Assembly (NCBI GenBank): GCA_033762255.1
Contig: JANRLT010000007.1
Span: forward strand, 62,001-126,000
Length of the DNA: 64,000 nt
Direction: 5' to 3'
Source of the DNA: Pirellulales bacterium
Lineage (GTDB): Bacteria; Planctomycetota; Planctomycetia; Pirellulales; JALHPA01
The stretch's first letter is position 1. Each line of letters begins with the position of its first letter. The notes under the pieces were generated by a model that was given only the letters and a program-made list of their open reading frames with translations, did not search any database and was not told the origin of the DNA. This document shows, one piece after another, positions 15,864-24,840 of the stretch. A program made the position numbers and the translations under genes.

Positions 15864-16165
15864 GGAAATTAAATTCAGTTATGAATAAGCATGTGGTAGT
15901 CATATCGCCCGTCGTACCGTGGGCCTTCATCTTTAATTTCGCGCATTTTCACCGCAAAGCCAAGCGAAACCGGTTGCGATAAAGAAATAAGCCGCGCCCT
16001 TACCCTTTGGATTTTCGCTGGATGCTGCGGCTCCCTACTATTCTTGTGTTGGGAATTCTCCGTTTTCCTAGTATTCAAAACAGGTTATAATTTTAAGATC
16101 AGCAGCTCCCGTAGTATCGCCCGATGAATACCGTTGCCCCCCTCTTTTTGCACTGACGGCACCCC
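15864..16165. other. Intergenic region with a doubtful short frame
   Basis: A minus-strand frame of 67 codons (15875-16078) ends 11 bases before the antitoxin start, the position expected of a partner gene. Its sequence is basic and Gln/Arg-rich at the start and matches no toxin family I know, so it is not called as a gene. The rest is AT-rich promoter DNA for the peptidase gene. Confidence 0.35.
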
Positions 16166-17302
16166 ATGTCCGCCTCTCCCCCCGCCTTCCCTTCGGTAAA
16201 TTCCCCTCCCACTGGAAAAGCCGCTCAGCCCCGCTTTGCATCACAGTTATTAAACGCCCACTGGCAAAACGTGCTCTTGGCCGGGGTGATATTGGCTGGC
16301 GGGGGACTCCTGTGGTATTTATCGAGCGGCGCAAATCCCCCCTCCGTTCCCTTGGGCGACTCTTTGCAAGATGCCGGCCCCGCCGAGCAGGTCGCCTTTG
16401 CCCAACCCGCCAAGAATCCCGCCAAACCTCTCACGCTGGCCACGATCCCCTTTGACGGGCAAAAGGCGTATGAATACCTCAAGCAAATTTGTGCCATTGG
16501 CCCGCGCGTCAGTGGAACGCCCGGGATGGAAAAGCAGCAAAAGCTGCTTATTGAACATTTTGAAAAACTGGGAGCCAAGGTGAGCAAGCAAGAGTTTTTG
16601 GCTCGCCACCCGCTGACCGGTGAGCAGCTCACCCTGGCCAACCTGGTGATCAAATGGCACCCCGATCGCCAAGAACGGATTTTACTCTGTGCCCATTATG
16701 ACACCCGTCCCTATCCCGACCGCGATCCGCGCAATCCCCAGGGCGTGTTTATCGGCGCAAATGACGGGGCTAGCGGCGTGGCACTGCTGATGGAACTGGG
16801 CAAGCAGATGCCAGCCCTAAAGGGTGCCGTGGGAGTCGATTTTGTGTTGTTTGACGCCGAGGAACTGATTTATGGTGCGGATACCAGCGAGGGATATTTT
16901 TTAGGCTCGGGCTTTTTTGCCAAGGAATACGCCACGGGAAAATGGGACTGTAAATACAGGTGGGGCGTGCTCTTGGATATGATTGCCGATAAAAACCTCG
17001 AGTTGCCCGTCGAGCCGACTTCTTGGAGTTGGGCCGAATCGCAACCGCTGATTAAGGAAATCTGGTTGACCGCCCGTGACCTGGGAGTGAGCGAATTTCA
17101 AAATAAGATTTTTGATCGCGAGATTCAGGATGATCACTTGATGCTGTACCATGTGGGAAAAATCCCCAGCGTGGATATTATTGACATGAATTATAAATAT
17201 TGGCATACCACGCAGGATACTCCGGCCAATTGCTCGGCCCTGTCATTGGCCAAAGTCGGCTATGTGCTGCAGGAATGGCTGAAAAAAGCGACAGAGAAGT
17301 AA
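16166..17302 (+). CDS. M28-family peptidase / glutaminyl-peptide cyclotransferase-like
   Basis: The protein has 378 residues. A membrane anchor or uncleaved signal lies near residues 33-50 (VLLAGVILAGGGLLWYLSSG), so the enzyme faces the periplasm. The M28 fold carries the expected single-zinc site of glutaminyl cyclases: CAHYDTRPYPD, GANDGASGVA (zinc Asp), LFDAEEL (catalytic Glu then ligand Glu), and IDMNYKYWHTTQDTP (ligand His). QC enzymes turn N-terminal glutamine into pyroglutamate, whereas aminopeptidase relatives bind two zincs. The conserved WHT near the C-terminus favours the cyclase branch. It stands alone before an MFS gene. Confidence 0.85.
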   Translation: MSASPPAFPSVNSPPTGKAAQPRFASQLLNAHWQNVLLAGVILAGGGLLWYLSSGANPPSVPLGDSLQDAGPAEQVAFAQPAKNPAKPLTLATIPFDGQKAYEYLKQICAIGPRVSGTPGMEKQQKLLIEHFEKLGAKVSKQEFLARHPLTGEQLTLANLVIKWHPDRQERILLCAHYDTRPYPDRDPRNPQGVFIGANDGASGVALLMELGKQMPALKGAVGVDFVLFDAEELIYGADTSEGYFLGSGFFAKEYATGKWDCKYRWGVLLDMIADKNLELPVEPTSWSWAESQPLIKEIWLTARDLGVSEFQNKIFDREIQDDHLMLYHVGKIPSVDIIDMNYKYWHTTQDTPANCSALSLAKVGYVLQEWLKKATEK

Positions 17303-17518
17303 GCGGGCGTTGCCTGATTCTTATCTGTGCCGCCGCCGAGACGGGGAAAATTGTGGGGAACGCCGCGATTTGGCGGGGGAAATCGCTGGACCTTGGCTCC
17401 AAAGTATGCTAATTTCGCGGTTTTGCCGCGCTCCCCTTGCTGCGCGCTCAAATTCCCCTTCCCGCCAGTTTTCATCCCTTGTACGTCCACGCCCGCCTCC
17501 GGATCGTTCTTTCATATC

Positions 17519-19093
17519 ATGCCGCAAAATCCCTACCAGGCTTCCCAAGTTCCCCAGGCTAAAGTTGTTCCTCCCGCCAGTCCATTGACCGTTACCGCCT
17601 GGCTGATCTGTATTATCGCCGCAATTGGTTTTGCGTTTGATATTTATGAACTACTGATGTTGCCGCTGATCTTGCGACCGGCGCTGTTGGAGTTATTAAA
17701 TGTCACGCCCGGCACGCCGGAATTTAACTATTGGTTGGGGATGTTGTTTTATGTGCCGGCGTTCGCAGGGGGGATATTTGGCCTGTGGGGGGGGTATTTG
17801 ACGGATTTGTTAGGTCGGCGGCGGGTATTGACCTGGAGCATCTTACTCTATGCGGTATCCGCTTTTTTGGCCGGATATTCGACCAATATCTATCAACTGC
17901 TGTTTTTACGCTGTACCACGTTTATCGGAGTTTGTATCGAGTTTGTGGCGGCCGTGGCTTGGCTGGCGGAGTTGTTTCCCAATCCCCAGCAACGGGAAAA
18001 GGTCCTGGGCTACACCCAGGCTTTTTCATCCATCGGTGGGCTGTTGGTGGCGGTGGTGAATGGTATTTGCATTACATATGGAAACTACTTTCCGCCGATT
18101 GGCATTCCTGAAAGCCTTAGCGGCCTGTGGGGAACCATTGATCCCGCGCACCAGCACGAGGCGTGGCGATACACGCTGATGTCGGGGCTGATTCCCGCCT
18201 TGCCGCTGTTGATTATCAGGCCATTTCTGCCGGAATCCCCCGTATGGGCCCAAAAGCGGGCCACGGGCACGCTCCGGCGGCCCAGTATCGCCGCGATTTT
18301 TGCCCCGGAACTGCGAAAAACCACCATCGTCACCACACTCATGTTTGCCTGTAGCTATGGGGCGGCCTTTGGCGCTATCCAGCAGATGCCGCAGATTGTG
18401 CCCGGACTGACGGAGGTCCAGGCCGGTGGTCAGGCCGCGGCCGATGCCGCGGCAAAAAAGCTCACCGCCGCCGGCGAGCCGGATAAAGTGGTGGCCGCCC
18501 GTTCCCGGGCCGCTTCCGGAACTTATACTCAAAAAATCGCCGCTGAATATACCAAGGTGCAGGAGATAGGAGGGTTGGTGGGGCGGTTTTTGATGGCGTA
18601 TTTGGCGGTGATTTTCATTAGCCGCCGCGCGCTGTTGCGGGTGTTTCAGATTCCCGGACTGCTCTTTGTGCCACTCTTGTTTTATTTCTTTTTGCAAATA
18701 CCCAACACGACTTTCTTTGAAATTCCACTGGAGAGCGTTTTTTTAGGCCGGTTACCGATCACGACGATGTCCGTGGGGATGTTCTTTGCCGGATTATTCA
18801 CGGTGGCCCAATTTAGCTTTTGGGGCAATTACCTGCCGCTGGTATATCCGGTGCATTTGCGAGGGACGGGGGAGAGCTTTGCCGCGAACATTGGCGGGCG
18901 GATGATTGGCACCTCGTTCGCGGCGGTGACCTCGATTATCGCGGGATTTAATTGGAGCGGCCAAGCGATGGACACCTGGAGCGCGCCGCTCAAGACCAGC
19001 TTGACCGCGGCGGGGGTGGCGTTGTTTGTCTATCTGGCGGGAACGATCTTATGCTCGTTTTTGCCCGAGCCCGATCCCCATATGGAAGAATAG
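17519..19093 (+). CDS. MFS transporter
   Basis: The protein has 524 residues from the ATG at 17519; a longer frame to 17327 has a Pro/Arg-rich leader unlike a transporter. The short cytosolic start MPQNPYQASQ is a common style in planctomycete membrane proteins. About 12 helices are visible. The MFS signature between helices 2 and 3 is present (GGYLTDLLGRRRVLTW), and the glycine-rich helix 5 follows. An extra polar loop of about 60 residues (near 290-350, rich in Ala, Lys and Gln) interrupts the second half. It is probably a sugar or organic acid symporter; the substrate is unknown. It ends at a terminator hairpin. Confidence 0.88.
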   Translation: MPQNPYQASQVPQAKVVPPASPLTVTAWLICIIAAIGFAFDIYELLMLPLILRPALLELLNVTPGTPEFNYWLGMLFYVPAFAGGIFGLWGGYLTDLLGRRRVLTWSILLYAVSAFLAGYSTNIYQLLFLRCTTFIGVCIEFVAAVAWLAELFPNPQQREKVLGYTQAFSSIGGLLVAVVNGICITYGNYFPPIGIPESLSGLWGTIDPAHQHEAWRYTLMSGLIPALPLLIIRPFLPESPVWAQKRATGTLRRPSIAAIFAPELRKTTIVTTLMFACSYGAAFGAIQQMPQIVPGLTEVQAGGQAAADAAAKKLTAAGEPDKVVAARSRAASGTYTQKIAAEYTKVQEIGGLVGRFLMAYLAVIFISRRALLRVFQIPGLLFVPLLFYFFLQIPNTTFFEIPLESVFLGRLPITTMSVGMFFAGLFTVAQFSFWGNYLPLVYPVHLRGTGESFAANIGGRMIGTSFAAVTSIIAGFNWSGQAMDTWSAPLKTSLTAAGVALFVYLAGTILCSFLPEPDPHMEE

Positions 19094-19146
19094 CTGTCGG
19101 CCACCGTGCCCAGCGGCAACGTTCGTATGTTGATCAACCAATAAAT

Positions 19147-19180
19147 AGGCCGCATCAATCCACGGGGATTCATGCGGCCT
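19147..19180 (+). terminator. Probable terminator of the MFS gene
   Basis: A 15-bp stem with one mismatch (AGGCCGCATCAATCC to GGATTCATGCGGCCT) and loop ACGG lies 54 bases after the MFS stop. The T-rich tail is weak (GATTAAATAT). The facing minus-strand gene ends at 19263, so it may serve both directions. Confidence 0.7.
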
Positions 19181-19262
19181 GATTAAATATCCCCCACGCC
19201 GGAAAACGGTGTGGATGAATACCTTTATGTTGATATGTTCCAGCTTGTGATGAATTATCCCG

Positions 19263-19592
19263 TTAGCCAACCTGCAGTTGAGTTTGGGTCAGGGCGGTCA
19301 CCACATCATGCAAGCGCTTTAAGCTGCCAAATTCCTTGATCATGCTATGCGCTTTCATCAGTTCGTCAAAACTGATAGGTCCATCCGTCGCGGCGACGCG
19401 TTGCTTTTTCTTGGGTGCGCCATTGGATTTCTTGGACTTATACATGCTAAACATTTGGGGACTGATATCCAGATTAAATTTCTCCTTGACCAGGACGACG
19501 CCTTCCTTGGGCTTGATCGCGGGATTATCCCGCAGGATTTCCTGTACCGCCGACATTTTGGTTTTGCCTTCCGCGGATTTACGTCGTGCCAT
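19263..19592 (-). CDS. Small basic planctomycete protein, possibly DNA-binding
   Basis: The protein has 109 residues from the ATG at 19592, which is preceded by GAGGAGTTGATTTGC, a good ribosome binding site; a 120-residue version from 19625 is less likely. The N-terminus is basic (MARRKSAEGKTKM). Residues 13-55 look like a helix-turn-helix or winged-helix unit (AVQEILRDNPAIKPKEGVVL, then FNLDISPQMFSMYKSKK). A Lys-rich linker (APKKKQRV) and a C-terminal helical segment FDELMKAHSMIKEFGSLKRL follow. I believe related small proteins are common in planctomycetes, but none has a known function. DNA binding is inferred from the fold pattern and charge. Confidence 0.7.
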   Translation of the reverse strand: MARRKSAEGKTKMSAVQEILRDNPAIKPKEGVVLVKEKFNLDISPQMFSMYKSKKSNGAPKKKQRVAATDGPISFDELMKAHSMIKEFGSLKRLHDVVTALTQTQLQVG

Positions 19593-20185
19593 GCAAATCA
19601 ACTCCTCTAGAACAAAAAAGGTCATAAATTAGTCCGCCCCCATCCAGGCCGCATGAATATTGATACAAAATTCAAGGTACTAAAGACCTGGCGGGGCAAT
19701 AGCCATATATCTTCTTTAACCAAAGTTATAAAAGATAGTGACGGATATAGTTTCCTGATTTTACAGCTAATGTCAATGCACTGAAATAAAAAGAAATCGA
19801 TTTTTTGGCAAATAATATTACATTGTCATAGCCGCCTCTAGGCAAATTAATATTTTGCGCATGCGAGAAAGACAAAATATTATATATGTATGTATACCAT
19901 ACCGCCGCGCAAGGCGTGTTCTGTCAAAAAGACATTACTCTCTCCTTTCCCCTTATCCGTTCTGCGGACACCCAGCGTCCATGGGCATTTACCGCCAAAA
20001 TTAGCCGCTTCCCGGGAATTTTCGCGCGCCAAAGCAATTTATTTCTCCCCCGTTGTAACATCTCACCCGCCGCTACGCTCTAGCAGTTAGATCGGAAATC
20101 CTATCCGACACTGGATCAAAAATGTGCGGCCTAACCGCTTTTGATACTGTTGCATCTGGCTTTTTTACCAAGAGGTTACCGTTCC
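19593..20185. other. AT-rich intergenic region
   Basis: These 593 bases hold no supported gene. The part from 19690 to 19890 is clearly AT-rich, with repeated ATATTA-type words (for example AATATTACATTG, TTAATATTTTGCGC, AAAATATTATATATG). It probably carries promoters for the two divergent genes. The last 100 bases form the leader of the CARDB protein gene. Confidence 0.45.
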
Positions 20186-21415
20186 ATGTCAAAGTCCTTT
20201 ACCAAATTCCTGCTCGCCGTCAGTTTGCTCGGGGTCTCTACCGCCGCTTTGGCCGCCCCGCCCAAGTTGAACCGCGGTCCCGCTGTGGGGGGAAACGCCT
20301 CGGCCCGCTCGTTGGGTGGCAGCTTTAGCCCCCGCAATGTATCCCCGCAGTTTCAAATGCCCAAGCAAAATTTTGCCCGCCTGCCCCAGGGGAGTTCCCT
20401 GGGTAAACTGCAAGCGCCAAAATTGCAGCCGATTCAGTTACAACCCAAGCCAAACTTTCAGCTTAATCCAGGGCTGGTGGCCAAACCGACCAACCCCAAC
20501 CTGGGTAAGATCAAGCCGCTATTGCCGATCAACGGCACACCCGGTTTGAACCCCAATGTGATTGGCAAACTGCCCAAGCCGATCACGCCTCCGATTGTCA
20601 AAGTACCGCCGATCATCAAGCCAGGAACCTTGACTCCGATTGGCAAGCTACCGCCGGTTGTCACGCTCCCGCCACTCAAGCCGCTGCCGCCGGTGATTCC
20701 GCAGCTCCCTTGCCTTCCTCCCCCCAACTATGGCCATCATTGCCATTTTCCCTGGTGGTTTGGCTGGGGCGGAATTCACTGTCAGCCCTATCCGTACCCC
20801 TATCCCTGCCCCACTTACCCCGTGTATCCCATTTGCCCCCCCGGCAATACTGTGGTCATTGAAAACCCCGCCATCATTGATGCAGGCGTGCCCGCCGCAC
20901 CGGTGGTGAATGTGGAAACCAATGTCATCGACAACAGCGTCGAACAGGCACCCGAGGCCCCCACGGCCACAACCGACCCGGCCCTGGGCAAGGCGGATTT
21001 GACACTCCAGGAAGTGCGGCTGCTGGAAGCGGGTGACTTAAATAAGAATGTCGGCCCGTTGGTGGCGGTAACCGTGGCTAATACCGGCGACATTGCCGCG
21101 ACAAAGTTCAGCGTGGCCGTATACGCCAGTCTGCAAAAAGAACCCAGCCCGCAAATGCTGGCCAATGGGACGGAACTGAACGAATTGTTGGCCGGAGAAA
21201 TCAAGACCGTGGAAATCCGCCTGCCGGTGGAAGCATTGGCCCTGCCTGGCGATGGCCAAACCCCGCCGCAAGCCTATGAGCACTTGTTCGTGGTGGCGGA
21301 TGTCCGCAACGAAGTGATCGAAACGGATGAAGCCGATAACCTACTGCCAGCCAGCAAAGCCAGTTTGCTCTTGCAACCGGTCAAAGTTGGGGTGGACGTG
21401 GTTGGCGGACGGTAA
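20186..21415 (+). CDS. Secreted Pro-rich protein with C-terminal CARDB-like domain
   Basis: The protein has 409 residues from the ATG at 20186, preceded by AGAGG. The signal peptide MSKSFTKFLLAVSLLGVSTAALA is cut near residue 23. Residues 60-195 are a low-complexity Pro/Lys/Leu/Ile tract (such as LGKIKPLLPI, KLPKPITPPIVKVPP, LPPLKPLPPVIPQLP). A His/Trp/Tyr/Cys-rich patch at about 195-230 (HHCHFPWWFGWGG, then QPYPYPYPCP) follows. Residues 280-390 form a CARDB-type Ig-like domain: LTLQEVRLLE, VAVTVANTGD, VVADVRNEVIETDEADN. The design suggests a surface or cell-envelope adhesive or scaffold protein. It is monocistronic as far as can be seen. Confidence 0.75.
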   Translation: MSKSFTKFLLAVSLLGVSTAALAAPPKLNRGPAVGGNASARSLGGSFSPRNVSPQFQMPKQNFARLPQGSSLGKLQAPKLQPIQLQPKPNFQLNPGLVAKPTNPNLGKIKPLLPINGTPGLNPNVIGKLPKPITPPIVKVPPIIKPGTLTPIGKLPPVVTLPPLKPLPPVIPQLPCLPPPNYGHHCHFPWWFGWGGIHCQPYPYPYPCPTYPVYPICPPGNTVVIENPAIIDAGVPAAPVVNVETNVIDNSVEQAPEAPTATTDPALGKADLTLQEVRLLEAGDLNKNVGPLVAVTVANTGDIAATKFSVAVYASLQKEPSPQMLANGTELNELLAGEIKTVEIRLPVEALALPGDGQTPPQAYEHLFVVADVRNEVIETDEADNLLPASKASLLLQPVKVGVDVVGGR

Positions 21416-21660
21416 TGACAATCACCGCGGCCACGTCCGCGGTGTGACGATACGGTGGTCTCCGGCGTGCTTTGAACCCGGAGACCTCAACTGAGGGGTG
21501 CTGGTGGGGGTTGGCGGTGTAAAAAACGGGCCTTTGAACGCCGCCAGCCCCATTTATGAAATTTAGAATGATGAATGGGTTCGCAGCAATTCTGACTTCT
21601 TCATTCTGAATTCTGACTTTGCCCCCACGTTTCTAGACCCGCGTCTCGCCATTCACGTCG

Positions 21661-22194
21661 CTAAACTGCTCCGCGGGCGATTTCCTCGGCTTCCAGGGCT
21701 CCCAGAAAGGGGAGATTGCGGTACATGTCTTGATAATCCAGGCCATAACCGACGACAAATTCGTTGGGAATTTCAAATCCGACATGGTCCGGCTCGAGCG
21801 AGACTTCCTTGCGGCCATGTTTGCGCAACAGCACCATTGTTCGCAGGGAGGCCGGTTCATGTTGCCGCAGCCGTTCCAGCAATTCCTTCATGGTGTGTCC
21901 CGTGTCAAAAATGTCATCGACAATCAGGACATGTCGATCCTTGATATCGGGCAGGGTTTCCAGCTTGATAATCAACTGGCCCGGAGTGGTGGCGTTGCCA
22001 CGGTAGCTGCTAGCCTGGACAAAGCCAATCCGCACCGGCAGATCGACCCGCCGGACCAAATCCGCCACCAACATGATGCAGCCGGTCAATACGCCTATTA
22101 TCGTCAGGGGCTGTTGTTGATAATACTGTTGGGTTTCCCAAGCCAGGCGGTCGACACCCTCGTCCAGTTGTTCTTTGGTTAATATGGTTTTCAA
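21661..22194 (-). CDS. hpt: Hypoxanthine phosphoribosyltransferase
   Basis: The enzyme salvages hypoxanthine (and often guanine) with PRPP to form IMP or GMP. The protein has 177 residues, the normal length. The PRPP-binding motif VLIVDDIFDTGHT is complete at about residues 89-101; the preceding flexible-loop region holds VQASSYRGN, and the C-terminal hood has NEFVVGYGLDYQDMYRNLPF with the conserved Asp and aromatic base-stacking residues. The start ATG at 22194 is unambiguous. The gene is divergent from the esterase gene and stands alone. Confidence 0.95.
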   Translation of the reverse strand: MKTILTKEQLDEGVDRLAWETQQYYQQQPLTIIGVLTGCIMLVADLVRRVDLPVRIGFVQASSYRGNATTPGQLIIKLETLPDIKDRHVLIVDDIFDTGHTMKELLERLRQHEPASLRTMVLLRKHGRKEVSLEPDHVGFEIPNEFVVGYGLDYQDMYRNLPFLGALEAEEIARGAV

Positions 22195-22465
22195 GCGGAC
22201 AGACTCCCTCGGGCTGGATAATCATGATAAAGGTGGGGTCTGTTATCTTAACACCCATAACGCCGGGACTAAACAGCCGATCTTGAAAAAAGCCGTAAAA
22301 CATCCAGTCCCAATTGCCAAAGCCCCGCCTCATGCCACAAAATACATGGTAGCGAATGCCGGGCGTCAATTTTTTGCCTGAACTTCCACTTTTGTTTTTC
22401 GCGCTGGCATAAGCCGGTGTTTTGGCAACTCAAAATTCATCAGTGGTAAATCGTCAGTGAATTTT

Positions 22466-23215
22466 ATGGATCATAGCGGGAATTGGTCGCGGGTGGTGAT
22501 CGCGGGACATCCATGCGAGTTGTACCAGCCAGTCCGTTCCGTACCCGGGCGGGGAATGATTTACCTGCATGGCGTCCATATGCAAAAATTATCCGGGTAT
22601 CCCGCGTTTGCCGCGGAGCTGGACCGGCACGGACTCCCGTGTCTTTGTCCCGAAACCGGGCGAAGTTGGTGGACGGATCGGCCTTGTTTAGAGTTTGACC
22701 CCCATCTGACAGCCGAGCGTTACCTGTTGAATCATGTTTTGCCTTGGTTAGAGCAAGAGCGGGGCATTCGACCGCCGGGGATCGGCCTGTGGGGGACCAG
22801 CATGGGGGGACAGGGGGCCTTGCGATTGGCGTTTAAGCATCCCGCCAGGTTTCCCGTGGTGGCGGGGATCAGTCCGGCTATCGATTATTGGCTACGGATG
22901 AAGGACGATTATGGCGATCCCCTCTGGCAAATGTACCCCGATCCCGAGGCCGCCCGCCAGGATTCCGCCACATTGCATGTCCATCCCCTCAACTGGCCCC
23001 GCAATATTTGGTTCTGCTGTGATCCCGTCGATTTGCGCTGGCACGAAAGCGCGGACCGCCTGCGCATGAAACTGGCCGCGCTAGGCATCCCGCAAAAATA
23101 CGATTTAGAAACCACGGGCGGCGGGCATAGTTTTGAGTATTATTCGCGCATGGCGCGTCCCGCGCTCGACTTTGTCGCCGCGGCCCTGGATCAAGAAAGC
23201 CGCCGCGTGGCTTGA
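22466..23215 (+). CDS. Alpha/beta hydrolase (esterase/dienelactone-hydrolase-like)
   Basis: The protein has 249 residues from the ATG at 22466 (a GTG at 22457 would add three). It has no signal peptide. The nucleophile elbow is GLWGTSMGGQGALRLAF, with Ser at about residue 119 in G-x-S-x-G. An oxyanion strand GMIYLHGVHMQ precedes it. Near the C-terminus WFCCDPVDLRWH may supply the acid and GGGHSFEYYSRM the catalytic His. This is the pattern of serine esterases and small prolyl-oligopeptidase-like hydrolases; the substrate is unknown. It is followed after 52 bases by an SGNH-like hydrolase gene on the same strand, so the two may be co-expressed. Confidence 0.8.
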   Translation: MDHSGNWSRVVIAGHPCELYQPVRSVPGRGMIYLHGVHMQKLSGYPAFAAELDRHGLPCLCPETGRSWWTDRPCLEFDPHLTAERYLLNHVLPWLEQERGIRPPGIGLWGTSMGGQGALRLAFKHPARFPVVAGISPAIDYWLRMKDDYGDPLWQMYPDPEAARQDSATLHVHPLNWPRNIWFCCDPVDLRWHESADRLRMKLAALGIPQKYDLETTGGGHSFEYYSRMARPALDFVAAALDQESRRVA

Positions 23216-23267
23216 TGTTGGGCGGGATAATCCCGGAGTGTCAATTTTCTGTCAAATACCCCCTTCC

Positions 23268-24158
23268 ATGACACTTACCTTGGCACCAATACCCCCTGAC
23301 GTATCGCGGGCGATAACCCTTCGCCAGCGAGTGATTTTATTGGGGGCCAGCAATCTTACCCGGGCGTTCCGCACCGTTTATCGGCTCTTGACCAAAAAAT
23401 TTGGCTCAAATCTAGAGATCATGGCCGCCTTGGGGGCGGGTCGGTCGTATGGATTGCACTCGCGAGTTATCGCCCGGGTCTTAGGCCCGATCACAGAATC
23501 TTCAATCTGGGAAACTTGGGCAGCCCGCACAAACCTGCCGACGGCCGCGCTGCTGACGGATATCGGAAATGACCTGTTTTATGGGGCGGAGGTGCCGCAA
23601 ATCGCAGCTTGGGTGGAGGAATGTCTGGCGCGGCTGCGTCCCCGTTGCGCGCGGATCGCCCTCACGCTGGTCCCGGCTGATAATGTGCGGCTGATATCGG
23701 CTTGGCGGTTTGGTTTGTTGCGCCGGGTCAGCTTTCCCCATTGCCGGTTATCCCTGAAAGAGGCGGGCGACCGCGCTGCCGCGCTCAATGAACGGTTAGT
23801 CGCGCTGGCCGCGCGCTATCAAGTCGAGACAGTCCCCCAGCCCGTGGACTGGTACGGATTTGATCCGATCCACCACCAACTGTTCCAATATTTTCCAATT
23901 TGGGAAAAAATTTTTTCCGCCTGGGATCGGCCCGACTTACCCCCCGAACTACCTGGTCAACAGGTGCCCGCGCGCGGGGCGATGACACTGTCGCTGGAAC
24001 CGCGGCGCGCAAGTGACAATGCCAATGCGGAGACGTTGCCGCTGTGGAATTGGTGGCGGCGGTGCTGGCCACAGCGACAAACTATTTGGGGGCGGGAATG
24101 CTTTACGCCCCAGCCCTCGTATGACTCGCGGTCGGGCACAACATTGGAATTGTATTAA
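23268..24158 (+). CDS. SGNH/GDSL-hydrolase-like protein
   Basis: The protein has 296 residues from the ATG at 23268; a start at 23133 would overlap the esterase gene by 83 bases. The block layout of SGNH hydrolases is visible in altered form: RVILLGASNLTRAF (block I, Ser in G-A-S-N), AALGAGRSYG (glycine of block II), LTDIGNDLFYGA (block III with G-x-N-D), and WYGFDPIHHQL (block V with Asp and His three apart). This suggests an active hydrolase acting on an acyl or acetyl ester. The substrate is unknown, and family membership is by motif only. The C-terminal 50 residues are Arg/Trp-rich and look poorly constrained. Confidence 0.7.
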   Translation: MTLTLAPIPPDVSRAITLRQRVILLGASNLTRAFRTVYRLLTKKFGSNLEIMAALGAGRSYGLHSRVIARVLGPITESSIWETWAARTNLPTAALLTDIGNDLFYGAEVPQIAAWVEECLARLRPRCARIALTLVPADNVRLISAWRFGLLRRVSFPHCRLSLKEAGDRAAALNERLVALAARYQVETVPQPVDWYGFDPIHHQLFQYFPIWEKIFSAWDRPDLPPELPGQQVPARGAMTLSLEPRRASDNANAETLPLWNWWRRCWPQRQTIWGRECFTPQPSYDSRSGTTLELY

Positions 24159-24827
24159 CCACGACACAGCCCGATGGTGGCAAAACAACGCGGAAAACGC
24201 GGATGTTTTATCATTCTCGACAGGATGCCACGCCTGTTGACCGACGGCAATTAACGTATCCGTGACGCACATCCCGCGTGATGCCGCTCGCCTGTGCCGG
24301 CCCGTTACGTGTTCCTTGCCGGACTGTCCACGATTCAACTCCGCGCGCGGTCCATCATGTACTAATCACTCTTGTCGGAGCGCATGCGCGGCAACAGAAT
24401 TAGCGCGCTGAAACAGCTTTTACGCATCGATAAAATCAACCACCCAGGGATGACACAAAACATAGCAGGGAAAAAATCTTTGTGATAAATGCAAAAATCA
24501 TGTTGCCAAAAATGAGAGAATCGTTAATGTTACTAGCAGGTGTGGAGATTTTGTTGGTTGTCAGGACATGCTTGTTGGCCAAAACTACATGTCGCGGCAA
24601 TCAATAAACGTTTGGTTGGGATGTTGGATGATCGCGGCTTAGGCTATTCGATGATCCCTCCCGTCCCGACGCCCATGATCCCCCGACAATTACCCCGCGC
24701 TTGGTATTCTGGAGGAATGCTATTCGCGGAGTCGGTGGAGGAATGGATCTTCGTCCCAGGATATTGTGCGTCAGGTTCGGACTGGGCAGCGTGTGCCTGG
24801 TGGGCTTGACGCCGTTGGTTTCTCATT
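24159..24827. other. Intergenic region before the Ala/Lys peptide gene
   Basis: The open frames here (for example 24540-24809) have Trp/Cys-rich translations with no domain signal, so none is called. The region is unusually long for a leader. It should contain the promoter of the Ala/Lys peptide gene, but no confident -35/-10 pair is assigned. Confidence 0.4.
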
Positions 24828-24833
24828 GGAGGA
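24828..24833 (+). promoter_or_regulatory. Strong ribosome binding site for the Ala/Lys-rich peptide
   Basis: GGAGGA lies 7 bases before the GTG at 24841. It decides the start of the short gene, because the only nearby ATG (24834) is in another frame. Confidence 0.75.
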
Positions 24834-24840
24834 ATGTACC

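Noticed and set aside
15875-16078. 67-codon minus-strand frame next to the antitoxin gene as a possible toxin
   Set aside because: The translation is Gln/Arg-rich at first and matches no toxin family. Position alone does not suffice.
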